Shown here one piece after another: positions 40,256 to 49,039 of a stretch of DNA of 64,000 nucleotides. The stretch is from Nitrososphaerota archaeon (lineage in GTDB: Archaea; Thermoproteota; Nitrososphaeria; Nitrososphaerales; Nitrosopumilaceae). Every line of letters begins with the position of its first letter. The stretch's first letter is position 1. The position numbers and the translations under genes were made by a program. Location: contig JAGWHF010000006.1 of assembly GCA_028866895.1 (NCBI GenBank), forward strand, positions 1 to 64,000. Reading direction: 5' to 3'. A model generated the notes under the pieces. It saw only the letters and a list, made by a program, of their open reading frames with translations. It was not told the DNA's origin and searched no databases.

Positions 40256-42625
40256 CTAAAGCGACAGCATCCCGTTTGAAATCAGGAACTGTATGTCAGA
40301 GTAGAAGCTCCTGTCGTCTATCCGGCCCTCCTCCCACCAGGCGGCAACGTGCTTTAGCCAGGCTGGAACGCGGGGCTGCGCGGCCGGCGCCGTGCCGCCT
40401 GTGTTTATGACTCTCTGGCCAGCCATGAATTTCAGGGCCAGCAGGAAATCATTCCTGTGCAGCTCGCCCTGGGACCATCCGGCAACCCTCTCCGTTATCC
40501 GGTCTGGAACTATGATCCTGTTATGGCTGCCGTACAGGGAGAACTTTTGGATGTCGTTGTTTTCCTTGTCTGTCACGTAGATGTTCCCAAGGGAATCTAT
40601 CGCAAGGCCTGAGGGCTCGCCGAACCTGCCGGGCCCCGTGCCCGCGCCGCCCCAGCTGAGGAGAAAGTTCCCGTACCGGTCGAACTTTTGGATGCGGTGG
40701 TTGCCTGCGTCAGCCACGTAAAAGTCGCCCATCGAATCTGCCGCAATTCCGGCCGGCCCGTCAAACCTGCCGTCCTCCGTCCCGCCGGATCCGACAAAGT
40801 TCTCGAACCTGCCGATGGATGAGAACTCTAGCACCTTGTCGTCTGTCGAAGTTGCGTAAAAGTTGCCGCCCGGGCCGGACGCAATGCCTCCAAGTCCGGC
40901 AAAACCGAGGCCCTCCGTCCGGGGCGACCTTATCTCGCCCGAGTATTGGTACTGGGAATTGAACACCTGCACGGTCCCAAGCCCGGAATCTGCAACCAGC
41001 AGTTTTCCCGAGCTTTCCTTGACCAGGCCTACCGGGGTATGGAAGAGTCCCAGGCCTGAGCCGTAGCTGCCCCATGAGTAGATGAAGCGGCCCTGCTTGT
41101 CAAACATCTCGATTCTCGCATTGCCCGTGTCTGCCACGTAGACGTACCTGTCTCCGACGGCAATCCCGCCTGGGTGTAGGAGCTGGCCATCTCCCGAGCC
41201 CACCGTTCCCCATGACAGGAGAAGCCTACCGGCGGGATCGAATTTCTTGACCTGCCCATCTCCCGAGTCCACCACGTAGACGTTGTTGTCCGGGCCGACC
41301 GCGATGCCGGTCGGGGAGCTGAGGGGCGTGGAACTGCCAAATTCGGAGGCAAAGGAGGGCATGCTGTACTGGACAGGGCTTAGGACCTCGGCCTCGCTGA
41401 CGGGAGGCCCCTGCACGTAGAAGGGGGCGGCCCTGACGATGCCACCATAATCAGCGTAGATCTCCCACCTGCCGGTGGTATAGTTGGAGCCTATCTTGTG
41501 CAGCAGGATGGCATCGGTGGACGTCACGGGTATGGCAGTCCTTGGATACTCGACGCCGTGCGGGTCGACCGCCCAGAGGTCTACAGAGCCTGCCGCGGCC
41601 TGCGAGGCGTAGGCCTTGACGTGCATGATCTCGCCGGGCCTGTAGTACAGCTTGTCAGGGAAGATCTGGAACGTTATGTTCGGCACGGGATGGGGGTTTG
41701 GTACCACGCTAAAGGAGCCGGAATCGGTGGTCCCGCCGTACTGTATGGTGTAACTGTAATTGCCCGGGACCTGCGTCAAGCCGGTGAGGACAAGGGGCGT
41801 CCTGACGGAAAAGACCTGGAACTGGCGCGTGGTGACGTTTCCAGCGGGGTCTGTTATCTTGAGCGTCCCCTCGGACTGGGAGACGTGGGTAAACAGCATG
41901 TCAAGCTTGACCGGGTCGCCCACAATGTAGTGGTCCCTGTCCGTGCTGGAGGTTATCGACATGAACTCCCTGTACCTGCCCACAAGAAAGGGCACCTCCC
42001 TTACGGTATTGTAATACTTGACGCGCAGCTTGTAGGCTCCGGGGGGATGGTAGTTGGCGATGCCTCCCATGTGAAAGTCGTAGATTATGCTGGGCTGGGC
42101 TGCCCTGATCTCGATGGTGGGTATGTCGGTTATGACGTTCCCGTCCGGGTCGATGAAGTTGAGGCGGAAAAATTCCGCGCGGGACGCTACCGGGTTATAG
42201 TACGACGTGGTGATGTTCACCTGCATCACGTCGGGCTCGTAGTACGTGGTCTTGTCGGTGGATACCGTCAGCACGATGGGGCTAACGGTGAAGTTGATGG
42301 TCTGGTTTGTCTTGTCGTAATCATATGTCATGGTCCACCTTCCAAAGTAGTTGTCAAACGCGTCCCTCACTATCTCCTGTGTCACTGTGCCGTCGGGCTT
42401 TACCTGGTCGAGGACCCCGCCTGCCGTTGAATTGTCGGGGTGGCGGGCCGTCCACAGGAGGGGGCCGCCGTTGTAGCCGCTTATCTTTACGTGTATTACT
42501 ATCCAGTCGTTTGGGCCGAAGGGCTGCGTCTCCGGTACCGCGCTGATGGTGGCTGCCTGGGCCTGCTGGCAGCCGACGAACGCCGCCAATGCGACGAGTG
42601 CTAGTATCGGGGCAATGCGTCTCAC
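40256..42625 (-). CDS. Exported NHL-repeat protein with Ig-like N-terminal part
   Basis: A 789-aa secreted protein. Start GTG 42625, with GGTTTATCTG about 26 nt before it. Signal peptide (IAPILALVALAAFVGCQQAQA), about 400 residues of beta-sandwich domains (FTVSPIVLTVSTDKTTYYEP, RDHYIVGDPVKLDMLFTHVS), then six NHL repeats forming a beta-propeller (PTGIAVGPDNNVYVVDSGDG, VKKFDPAGRLLLSWGTVGSG and so on). The end has two copies of a short motif (ITERVAGWSQGELHRNDFLL; WLKHVAAWWEEGRIDDRSFY) common in exported proteins of this lineage. Likely a surface binding protein; the ligand is unknown. Confidence 0.85.
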   Translation of the reverse strand: MRRIAPILALVALAAFVGCQQAQAATISAVPETQPFGPNDWIVIHVKISGYNGGPLLWTARHPDNSTAGGVLDQVKPDGTVTQEIVRDAFDNYFGRWTMTYDYDKTNQTINFTVSPIVLTVSTDKTTYYEPDVMQVNITTSYYNPVASRAEFFRLNFIDPDGNVITDIPTIEIRAAQPSIIYDFHMGGIANYHPPGAYKLRVKYYNTVREVPFLVGRYREFMSITSSTDRDHYIVGDPVKLDMLFTHVSQSEGTLKITDPAGNVTTRQFQVFSVRTPLVLTGLTQVPGNYSYTIQYGGTTDSGSFSVVPNPHPVPNITFQIFPDKLYYRPGEIMHVKAYASQAAAGSVDLWAVDPHGVEYPRTAIPVTSTDAILLHKIGSNYTTGRWEIYADYGGIVRAAPFYVQGPPVSEAEVLSPVQYSMPSFASEFGSSTPLSSPTGIAVGPDNNVYVVDSGDGQVKKFDPAGRLLLSWGTVGSGDGQLLHPGGIAVGDRYVYVADTGNARIEMFDKQGRFIYSWGSYGSGLGLFHTPVGLVKESSGKLLVADSGLGTVQVFNSQYQYSGEIRSPRTEGLGFAGLGGIASGPGGNFYATSTDDKVLEFSSIGRFENFVGSGGTEDGRFDGPAGIAADSMGDFYVADAGNHRIQKFDRYGNFLLSWGGAGTGPGRFGEPSGLAIDSLGNIYVTDKENNDIQKFSLYGSHNRIIVPDRITERVAGWSQGELHRNDFLLALKFMAGQRVINTGGTAPAAQPRVPAWLKHVAAWWEEGRIDDRSFYSDIQFLISNGMLSL

Positions 42626-42726
42626 TTGGTTTTTTGCACCTGCAAGTCAGATAAACCGGATCGGTAAAAACTGTTCAGCGCTAAACCCAATTAAATACAT
42701 ATTGAGGAGGGGGGAAGCTGGAATAC

Positions 42727-43440
42727 TTGAAAGTACGATTATACGAGATATTCACATCGGTGGAGGGCGAGGGCATACTGTTTGGCACAAAGACGCTCTT
42801 TGTCAGGCTGGCGGGGTGCCCGTTCAAGTGCTTCTACTGTGATACCAAGGGGGCGCTGCCGGTGGAGTCTGGGACGGAGTACGAGATCGGCGATGCAAAG
42901 AAGCTGATAGGGGACAGCATCGAAAGGAACACGTACAAGGTGAACTTCACGGGGGGTGATCCCCTCCTCCAGTCCGAGGCAGTAGCGGAGCTTGCGGGGT
43001 TTGTCCGGGAAAGGAAGATCCCGACGTACCTCGAGTCCTCCTGCTTTGATTCGGCAAGGTTCGCGCAGGTCCTGCCGAACATTGATCTTGTAAAGGTGGA
43101 GTTCAAGACGCGCGATTCCGGGTTTGTGGAGGAGGCGCACTATTCCAGGCTCTTGGAAAACGAGCTGCAGTGCCTGGCGCTTGCGCTAGGTTCGGGCAAG
43201 ACGACCTACATAAAGGTGGTAGTGAGCTCAAGGACGGGACTTGGGGAGTTTGGCAGCCTTGTGGGGGAGATCTTCAGGGTGGCTGGAGGCTCCGCGCTTG
43301 CAGGATTTATAATACAGCCGACTCATGGCATAGCAGAGCCTGATTTGAAGCAGCTTCTTGGATTCTATGATGCAGTCTATCCTTATTACAACGGGGTGCG
43401 TATAGTACCGCAGTTACACAAGATAATAGGAGCGCCGTGA
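42727..43440 (+). CDS. queE: 7-carboxy-7-deazaguanine synthase
   Basis: Radical SAM enzyme turning carboxy-tetrahydropterin into CDG, a step to the archaeosine base of tRNA position 15. SAM motif CPFKCFYCDT (C-x3-C-x2-C), EGEGILFGTKTLFVRLAGCP at the substrate site, NFTGGDPLLQ glycine motif and a C-terminal region ending PQLHKIIGAP. It starts at TTG 42727 with GAGGAGGGG 8-14 nt before it and a TATA (AATTAAATAC) further up. It overlaps folE by 4 nt. Confidence 0.92.
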   Translation: MKVRLYEIFTSVEGEGILFGTKTLFVRLAGCPFKCFYCDTKGALPVESGTEYEIGDAKKLIGDSIERNTYKVNFTGGDPLLQSEAVAELAGFVRERKIPTYLESSCFDSARFAQVLPNIDLVKVEFKTRDSGFVEEAHYSRLLENELQCLALALGSGKTTYIKVVVSSRTGLGEFGSLVGEIFRVAGGSALAGFIIQPTHGIAEPDLKQLLGFYDAVYPYYNGVRIVPQLHKIIGAP

Positions 43441-44000
43441 TGAACAAGGAGAGGGTAAAGAAGCTCATACGCGAGCTGATTGCAGAGATTGGGGAGGACC
43501 CAACGAGGGAGGGCCTCGTAGATACGCCCGACAGGATAGCGGACATGTATGACGAGATATTCAAGGGGTATGATGCCGAGTCGGAGCTCTCGGTCAAGTT
43601 CTCGGAGGACTCGGACGTCGTGGTAGCAAAGGACATACAGTTCTATTCAATGTGCGAGCACCACATGCTGCCCTTCTACGGCAAGATTACCATTGCGTAC
43701 GCGCCCAACGGGAAGGTCTTTGGGATATCAAAGCTCGTGCGCCTGGTGGAAAAGTACTCGTCCAGGCTCCAGATCCAGGAGAGGATAACGAAGAACATCG
43801 CCGACGAGCTGCACTCGGAGGGCGTCAAGGGGGTGCTTGTGGTGGCGGAAGGAGAGCACCTCTGCATGAAGATGCGGGGTGTCAGGAACGACGCTGTGGT
43901 AACCACGATAGCGGCAAGGGGGGTGTATGACAAGAAGGAGGCAAGGACGGACATACTCAGCATGATATACAGCGGCAGGCCTCCGGCCAAGATCGCCTAG
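43437..44000 (+). CDS. folE: GTP cyclohydrolase I
   Basis: Converts GTP to dihydroneopterin triphosphate, the first precursor for 7-deazaguanine and pterins. Zinc/active-site motifs FYSMCEHHMLPFYGKITIA and EHLCMKMRGVRNDAVVTT are complete, with GISKLVRLVEKYSSRLQIQE between them. This is the FolE (type IA) form, not the MptA form common in many archaea. ATGA overlap with queE ties it to tRNA 7-deazaguanine synthesis; queD is not in the window. Confidence 0.95.
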   Translation: MMNKERVKKLIRELIAEIGEDPTREGLVDTPDRIADMYDEIFKGYDAESELSVKFSEDSDVVVAKDIQFYSMCEHHMLPFYGKITIAYAPNGKVFGISKLVRLVEKYSSRLQIQERITKNIADELHSEGVKGVLVVAEGEHLCMKMRGVRNDAVVTTIAARGVYDKKEARTDILSMIYSGRPPAKIA

Positions 44001-44056
44001 GCTTTCGGGCAGGCACACCTGAAAAATTAAATAATGACATGCATCGTTCCAGAGTT

Positions 44057-44308
44057 ATGGGCGTGCACAACAATTTCCATGCTCCGAAGGATTCGTGGCC
44101 CGCGTTTGCGTGGTATGCCATCGAGTTCTTCGTCGTGCTGGCGGTGGGCATCGTGATTGCGGCAAACTCGATTGACTATTTCACAAAGATGGGGTTTGAC
44201 TCATCGATGACCAACTGGATCTTCTGGGGAATTACGGGCGTGCCGTTTCTTGCATACTATATCATCGTAAGGCCGCTGCTTCTCAGGAAGCCGGCGCTGC
44301 AGATCTAG
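44057..44308 (+). CDS. Small two-helix membrane protein
   Basis: AAATTAAATAA (about 44024-44033) lies 25 nt before ATG 44057, fixing the start (MGVHNNFHAPKDSWPAFAWY, 83 aa). Two membrane helices (YAIEFFVVLAVGIVIAANSI and WIFWGITGVPFLAYYIIVRP) with His residues at the N-terminus. Not recognised. It overlaps the convergent queC end by 4 nt. Confidence 0.7.
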   Translation: MGVHNNFHAPKDSWPAFAWYAIEFFVVLAVGIVIAANSIDYFTKMGFDSSMTNWIFWGITGVPFLAYYIIVRPLLLRKPALQI

Positions 44309-44979
44309 GGGAACCTGTAGCGGGTCCTGTCTGCCATGCCGGCCTCGGCAAAGGCCCTGCGCCTGTTGTTGCAGGACTCGCATCTTCCGCACTGCATCCT
44401 TGACTGTGAGTAGCAGCTCCACGTCCTGAAGATCTCGTCGCCGAGCAGGCCGTGCCCTATCTTCAGCAGGCTGCTCTTTGAGAGGTTTGCGGCGTAGGGG
44501 CTCCAGATTGCAACCTTCCTTCTCATGCCGCTTCTTATCCCGTCTGACTCGCCCTCGTTTATTGCGCCCTCAAGCATCCTTGAGAACCTGGGCCTGCAGT
44601 CGGGGTACTGCCTGTCGTCTTTGTGGGCGCCGTAGGCGACAAGGCCCGCCCCCTTTGAAAATGCCCATGCGGACGCAATCGTAAGGAAGACTGCATTTCT
44701 TATGGGGACCACGATGGAGTAGTCGAACTTGGACGGGATTGGCTTGTTGCCGCACGTGAGCGCGTTTGTCTTCTCGTAGAGCGACTTCATGAATCCGATG
44801 TCGACCACCCTGTGCTCGCGGAACTTGAGGGCCTTTGAAAAGTAGCGCGCGGCCTCAAGCTCGCGGCCGGCCTTCTGGCCGTAGGCAAAGGTGATGCCGT
44901 AGAGGTCGTACCGCTTTTTGAGGTGGGCTGCCATGCATACCGAGTCCATCCCGCCGCTAAAGACTATGACTGCCTTCAA
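44305..44979 (-). CDS. queC: 7-cyano-7-deazaguanine synthase
   Basis: ATP-dependent enzyme turning CDG into preQ0, the base inserted by archaeal TGT. PP-loop VIVFSGGMDSVCMAAHLKK, FAYGQKAGRELEAARYF, IPSKFDYSIVVPIRNAVFLT, YGAHKDDRQYPDCRPRF and a zinc site near the C-terminus (SCYSQSRMQCGRCESCNNRR). The frame is open far upstream inside the transporter gene, but TTG 44979 is the real start: AATTTATTTG lies about 26 nt before it, and the domain begins there (MKAVIVFSGG). Confidence 0.92.
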   Translation of the reverse strand: MKAVIVFSGGMDSVCMAAHLKKRYDLYGITFAYGQKAGRELEAARYFSKALKFREHRVVDIGFMKSLYEKTNALTCGNKPIPSKFDYSIVVPIRNAVFLTIASAWAFSKGAGLVAYGAHKDDRQYPDCRPRFSRMLEGAINEGESDGIRSGMRRKVAIWSPYAANLSKSSLLKIGHGLLGDEIFRTWSCYSQSRMQCGRCESCNNRRRAFAEAGMADRTRYRFP

Positions 44980-45017
44980 TTTGATGGCAGTAAATTGCGG
45001 GCAAATAAATTGCTTGA

Positions 45018-45845
45018 CTAGGCGATAGTGATGAGGGCGGCACCGCACAGGATGAGCGCGCCGCCTGCAATCACCCTCAGTATGCCCTGCCTGTGGACGA
45101 CCTCCCTGAAGTAGAGGATGCCCCATGATATGGCAAAGAGGGTGGCAGTCTGGGATACGGGGTAGGCAACCGTGATGCCGATGAGGCCTACGGCCGTCAG
45201 TATGGAGATGCTGCCAGCGTTGAAGATGCCGCCCGAGATGGCGCCTGCAAGCATCTCGCGCCTCATGAACTTTCTTGAAAGGAGGAGCAGCGGTATTCCG
45301 AAGGCAAAGATGGCAAGGCTTGAGGAGAAAAAGCCCGCCTGCAGCGTGTGTGTTGCCTGCATGGGGACGACGTAGGAGCCGCCCACAAGTCCTGATATGG
45401 CTGCAAGGACGTATCCCTTCCTTCTCACTGGGTGGCCCGACGAGGTGTTTGCGATGAATCCGAGGCCGCCAAGGAGCATGACGACCGCGATGACTGCAAG
45501 GTACATGTACCGGAACTCCTCGTGGAAGTAGAGGATGCCCCACAGGAATGACACCAGGATGCTAAAGCCCGCAAGAAACGGGGATGTCCTTGAGAGGCCT
45601 ATCAGCCTGACGGCATAGAGTGCAAGTAGGTTGCTAAAGGCCCAGAGGGCCCCGCCGAGCAGGCCGGAAGGAAGCAGCTGGTAGCCGGACCAGGCGCTCA
45701 CTGGGATTGCAAGGAGGATGACGCCGATGCCTGTGGCGCCCTGCAGCTGCCAGATGTCGGAGACGGAGACCTTCTTTACTGGTACGAAGAAACTCCCCCA
45801 GCAGACGGCGGCGCCTATGGCTGGAAGGAGGCCCAGTTGGTTCAA
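45018..45845 (-). CDS. Drug/metabolite-superfamily transporter, GRP/TMEM144-like
   Basis: Ten predicted membrane helices in two related halves, each with a W-G motif (GAAVCWGSFFVPVKK; ATLFAISWGILYFREVV), as in the glucose/ribose and rhamnose uptake branch of the DMT superfamily. The frame extends to 45989; GAGTTATACTG (about 45868-45875) is 27 nt before TTG 45845 (MNQLGLLPAIGAAVCWG), which I take as the leaderless start. It stands 38 nt upstream of queC on the same strand but queC has its own TATA box, so a link with deazaguanine salvage is only possible. Confidence 0.78.
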   Translation of the reverse strand: MNQLGLLPAIGAAVCWGSFFVPVKKVSVSDIWQLQGATGIGVILLAIPVSAWSGYQLLPSGLLGGALWAFSNLLALYAVRLIGLSRTSPFLAGFSILVSFLWGILYFHEEFRYMYLAVIAVVMLLGGLGFIANTSSGHPVRRKGYVLAAISGLVGGSYVVPMQATHTLQAGFFSSSLAIFAFGIPLLLLSRKFMRREMLAGAISGGIFNAGSISILTAVGLIGITVAYPVSQTATLFAISWGILYFREVVHRQGILRVIAGGALILCGAALITIA

Positions 45846-46020
45846 AGCAACTCCATTGAAAGGAAGGCAGTATAACTCGGTTTCGGCGCGTTCCATCCAG
45901 ATGGTCCGGGATTGTGCGCCTGCGTTTGTAAAATGGCGGCCGGCGGAGATGCGGGACAGCCTGCAATTTTTTCCAGCGCGGCCGGACAATGCTTAATAAT
46001 TGATATGGGGCATCTCAGGA

Positions 46021-46335
46021 ATGGTAAAAATAGGATACAGAAATCCGCCACGACTGGTAAAAAAAGTAAAAAAGAAGGAGCCTGGAAAGACAAAACCCAT
46101 CCAGGCCTTTGCAAACGAAATGGGGATGACGGTACCTGAAGTAATTGCGGCAATTGCAGACCCGGTAATATGGGAGATCATACATGGGGGTTTTGGCAGC
46201 GGCGTTCCCGTGGCAGCCGCCTATTCCCAGAAGGTCGTTCCAGAGTCGCAGGTGAAATCCTATGTTGACAAGGGATGGAACATGAGGTTCCAGCTCTCCA
46301 CGGGCCACGCAGTTGTGGAACGGCTAAAGATTTAG
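46021..46335 (+). CDS. Hypothetical 104-aa protein
   Basis: GCTTAATAATT (about 45990-46000) is 25 nt before ATG 46021 (MVKIGYRNPPRLVKKVKKKE). Strongly basic N-terminus, then FANEMGMTVPEVIAAIADPV, which has HTH-like spacing, and GGFGSGVPVAAAYSQKVVPE. It could bind nucleic acid; no family recognised. The following 220 nt have no supported gene. Confidence 0.65.
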   Translation: MVKIGYRNPPRLVKKVKKKEPGKTKPIQAFANEMGMTVPEVIAAIADPVIWEIIHGGFGSGVPVAAAYSQKVVPESQVKSYVDKGWNMRFQLSTGHAVVERLKI

Positions 46336-46553
46336 GGGGAACCCATGCTGGCGGCCTTTTCCGGCCGGTCCTTGGCAGGCAGCCCACGGCGGCAGTGCAT
46401 CAGGCTGAAAATCGGTTTGTGGTGCATGCGGGCGGGGCTGTATTTTTCCGTACTTCCTTACAATTCGCACTCGTCTTGAAAACACGCTCGTGAAAACCTG
46501 TTTCGGCCAAGCTCCGCTCTAAGGTTTATTTTGCAGAGCCGGGACCATCTGGT

Positions 46554-47306
46554 ATGCGATACCTCGGGGAGGAAAGGGAGGGCGATGTGGTGGTAATTAC
46601 GATAGAAAGGGAGGACAAGCTTAATGCGATGAATCTTGAGGTGATGGACGAGTTTGTCGGCGTACTTGAGAAGTTAAGGTCGGACTCGTCAAAGGCGGTA
46701 ATCATAACGGGCTCGGGAAGAAGGGCGTTTTCTGCGGGGGCGGACATTGAGTACATGAGCAGGATAGGGCCGGCGGAGGCGGAGAGGTACGCACTCAGGG
46801 GCCACGAGGTGCTCAACAGGATAGAGGGGCTGGAAAAGCCGGTGATAGCGGCGGTGAACGGGTACGCGCTGGGGGGAGGATGCGAGCTTGCGCTTGCGTG
46901 CGACATACGGTTTGCGTCGGCAAACGCGCAGCTTGGGCAGCCGGAGGTGACGCTCGGCATATGTCCGGGATGGGGCGGGACCCAGAGGCTCCTGAGGATT
47001 GTGGGGCCCGCAAGGGCAAAGGACCTCATCTTCTCCGGCAGGAGGATAGGAGCGGAGGAGGCGGCATCGATGGGGCTTGTCAACAGGATCTTTCCGCAGG
47101 ACGGCCTGCTTGGGGAGGCAAGGGCGTATGCGCAGGCGGTGGCAAAAAACAGCAGCTTTGCGGTCGGCATATCGAAGAACCTTGTCAACAAGGGGATGGA
47201 CGCAAACATTGACACCGGGCTGAAGATGGAGATCTATTCGTGGGCGCTGTGCTTTGCAACGAAGGAAAGGGAGGAGCGGATGGCGGCCTTCCTTGGGAAA
47301 AAGTAG
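46554..47306 (+). CDS. Enoyl-CoA hydratase family (crotonyl-CoA / 3-hydroxypropionyl-CoA dehydratase candidate)
   Basis: A 250-aa crotonase. Oxyanion-hole motifs SAGADIEYMSRIG and NGYALGGGCELALACDIRFA; catalytic Glu pair region AQLGQPEVTLGICPGWGGTQ. In thaumarchaea a promiscuous crotonase of this type serves two steps of the 3-hydroxypropionate/4-hydroxybutyrate CO2 fixation cycle; this gene is a good candidate by length and motif but paralogues could exist. GGTTTATTTTG (about 46524-46534) is the TATA box for a leaderless ATG. Converges directly with thrB. Confidence 0.87.
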   Translation: MRYLGEEREGDVVVITIEREDKLNAMNLEVMDEFVGVLEKLRSDSSKAVIITGSGRRAFSAGADIEYMSRIGPAEAERYALRGHEVLNRIEGLEKPVIAAVNGYALGGGCELALACDIRFASANAQLGQPEVTLGICPGWGGTQRLLRIVGPARAKDLIFSGRRIGAEEAASMGLVNRIFPQDGLLGEARAYAQAVAKNSSFAVGISKNLVNKGMDANIDTGLKMEIYSWALCFATKEREERMAAFLGKK

Positions 47307-48227
47307 CTAGGCAACAGAGGCGCCCCTGCTTGGCCTGCACACGACGGTGGTGCACTGGACGCCTGCAGAGGCAAAGCCCCTCCTCATGGACTGGGATATC
47401 TTGCCGTGGTTGGAGGACTGGGAGGCAAATGCAATCACTGAGGGGCCGGCGCCGCTGATTGTGACGCCCATGGCACCCGCCTTGAGGGCGTTCTTCTTTA
47501 CGGCGTCAAAGCCGGGTATGAGGTGCTTTCTTGCAGGCTCGACTATGATGTCGTTTATGGAGCTGCCAATCAGGCTGACGTCGCCCCTCATGAAACCTGC
47601 GGCAAGGGCGGAGGCCTGGGAGAGGTTCCTGACGTGGTCTGGCAGGCTGACATTCTTTGGGAGGGCCCTCCTTGAGACCTCGGTCTTCTTTTGGGGGACG
47701 GGGATCTTGGGGATGGCGACGCAGAGGACGAGGCCCCTTGGGGGCCTTGCGGTTATGACGTCAAGCGGGCAGGTCCTCACAATGACAAACCCTCCCAGCA
47801 CGGATGCTGCGACGTTGTCGTAGTGGATGGAGCCTGCGCTTGCCATCTCGCCCATGCCTGCGTACCGGACAAGGTCGTTTGCGTCAAGGTGCAGCTTGAA
47901 GAGCGAGTCGAATGCGACTGCGGCAGCGGCCGCCGAGGCCGCGCTGCTTCCCATGCCAAAGCCTGCGGGGACGCCCTTCCTGATGGTAACTACGATGCCT
48001 GTCTTTATCTTGAATTTTTTTGCCATCTCGCTTACGACGAGTCCTGCGGAATTTTTTTCGGGCTCGGAGGGGACTGCGTCGGAGCTCTCGATCCTGATGG
48101 AAGTTCCCTCCTTTCTGAGCTCGACCTCGTCGTAGTAGGCGTCAAGGGCAAGGCCGAAGACGTCAAAGCCCGGGCCGAGGTTGGCAGTGGAGCAGGGGGC
48201 CCTGGCGGTGACGCTCTTTGCTGTCAG
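47307..48227 (-). CDS. thrB: Homoserine kinase, apparent CTG start
   Basis: GHMP kinase phosphorylating homoserine for threonine synthesis. The N-terminal motif APCSTANLGPGFDVFGLALD lies upstream of the first ATG (48026), so the true protein is longer. GHMP ATP loop VPAGFGMGSSAASAAAAAVA and C-terminal VTISGAGPSVIAF are present. Reading back, the frame has no ATG, GTG or TTG before an upstream stop; the only fitting codon is CTG 48225-48227, which overlaps the GPN-GTPase stop as CTGA. That gives 306 aa (LTAKSVTARAPCSTANLGPG), the usual length. Confidence 0.9.
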   Translation of the reverse strand: MTAKSVTARAPCSTANLGPGFDVFGLALDAYYDEVELRKEGTSIRIESSDAVPSEPEKNSAGLVVSEMAKKFKIKTGIVVTIRKGVPAGFGMGSSAASAAAAAVAFDSLFKLHLDANDLVRYAGMGEMASAGSIHYDNVAASVLGGFVIVRTCPLDVITARPPRGLVLCVAIPKIPVPQKKTEVSRRALPKNVSLPDHVRNLSQASALAAGFMRGDVSLIGSSINDIIVEPARKHLIPGFDAVKKNALKAGAMGVTISGAGPSVIAFASQSSNHGKISQSMRRGFASAGVQCTTVVCRPSRGASVA

Positions 48228-48982
48228 TCCTCTATCTCCTCCCCCATGCTGAGGATCCTGCTCAGGGCGGCATTAAGGTTGGCGAGCCCCTCGCCTGACG
48301 CGTTTGAGACCGGGATGAGGCCCTGGGCAAAGCCGCCCAGGTTGAGGCTGCGCAGGAGGTTTGTGGAAAGCGTGTAGCTCTCGCCGTCGGACTCTTTTGC
48401 AATCGCCTCCTCAAGGGTTGCCATGTTGGTGGACCACCCCAGGATTTCTTTAATCTTGTCACCGATGAGGTCTGCCTTTGTTATGACGTTTACCTGCGGG
48501 AGGCCGAGGCGGAGCCTGACTGAGGTGGCAAGAAGGGCGACGGAGATAAAGTTGGTGGCAGTGGTGATAAGCGAGCCGTCGTGGAGGAAGATTGATGTCT
48601 TCTGCTCGGCGTTGAGGTTTTTTATGAAGAAGGGGCCGCTTGCCCTGTAGGCGAAGAGCTCTATCTGGCCGGGCGTGTCTATTATCAGGTAGTCGGGGTT
48701 GACGTCGTCGACGTCGCGCTGGAGATCCTCGATCTTGGAGGCGATGAGGTCGCTTGCCATGATGAGAGATCCGTTGGGGCCAAGGTCGTACTGCTTCATT
48801 AGGGAGACAATGTCGACATAGTCCCTCACGTCAATGTCGCAGGTGTAGGGAAGGTTCTCCACCCCGGGGTCGAGGTTCAGTATTCCCACAAAGTGGCCCG
48901 TCCTAGTGTAATAGTCAAATATGTTGGAGGCAAGGAGGGATTTTCCCGATCCCGCGGTCCCGACAAGGAAGATTGCTTTCAT
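48224..48982 (-). CDS. GPN-loop GTPase
   Basis: A 252-aa GTPase of the GPN family. P-loop GTAGSGKSLLASNI, the family-defining GPN insert in YDLGPNGSLIMASDL, Walker B/switch LIIDTPGQIELFAYR and NVITKADLIGD for guanine recognition. Eukaryotic relatives (GPN1-3) help RNA polymerase II assembly and import; in archaea an RNA polymerase assembly role is guessed. First gene upstream of thrB, which it translationally couples. Confidence 0.92.
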   Translation of the reverse strand: MKAIFLVGTAGSGKSLLASNIFDYYTRTGHFVGILNLDPGVENLPYTCDIDVRDYVDIVSLMKQYDLGPNGSLIMASDLIASKIEDLQRDVDDVNPDYLIIDTPGQIELFAYRASGPFFIKNLNAEQKTSIFLHDGSLITTATNFISVALLATSVRLRLGLPQVNVITKADLIGDKIKEILGWSTNMATLEEAIAKESDGESYTLSTNLLRSLNLGGFAQGLIPVSNASGEGLANLNAALSRILSMGEEIED

Positions 48983-49039
48983 TTTAGATCAGCTATTTTG
49001 ATGTTGAGCTTATATTTCCATCCATGGATAAGCCATGCA

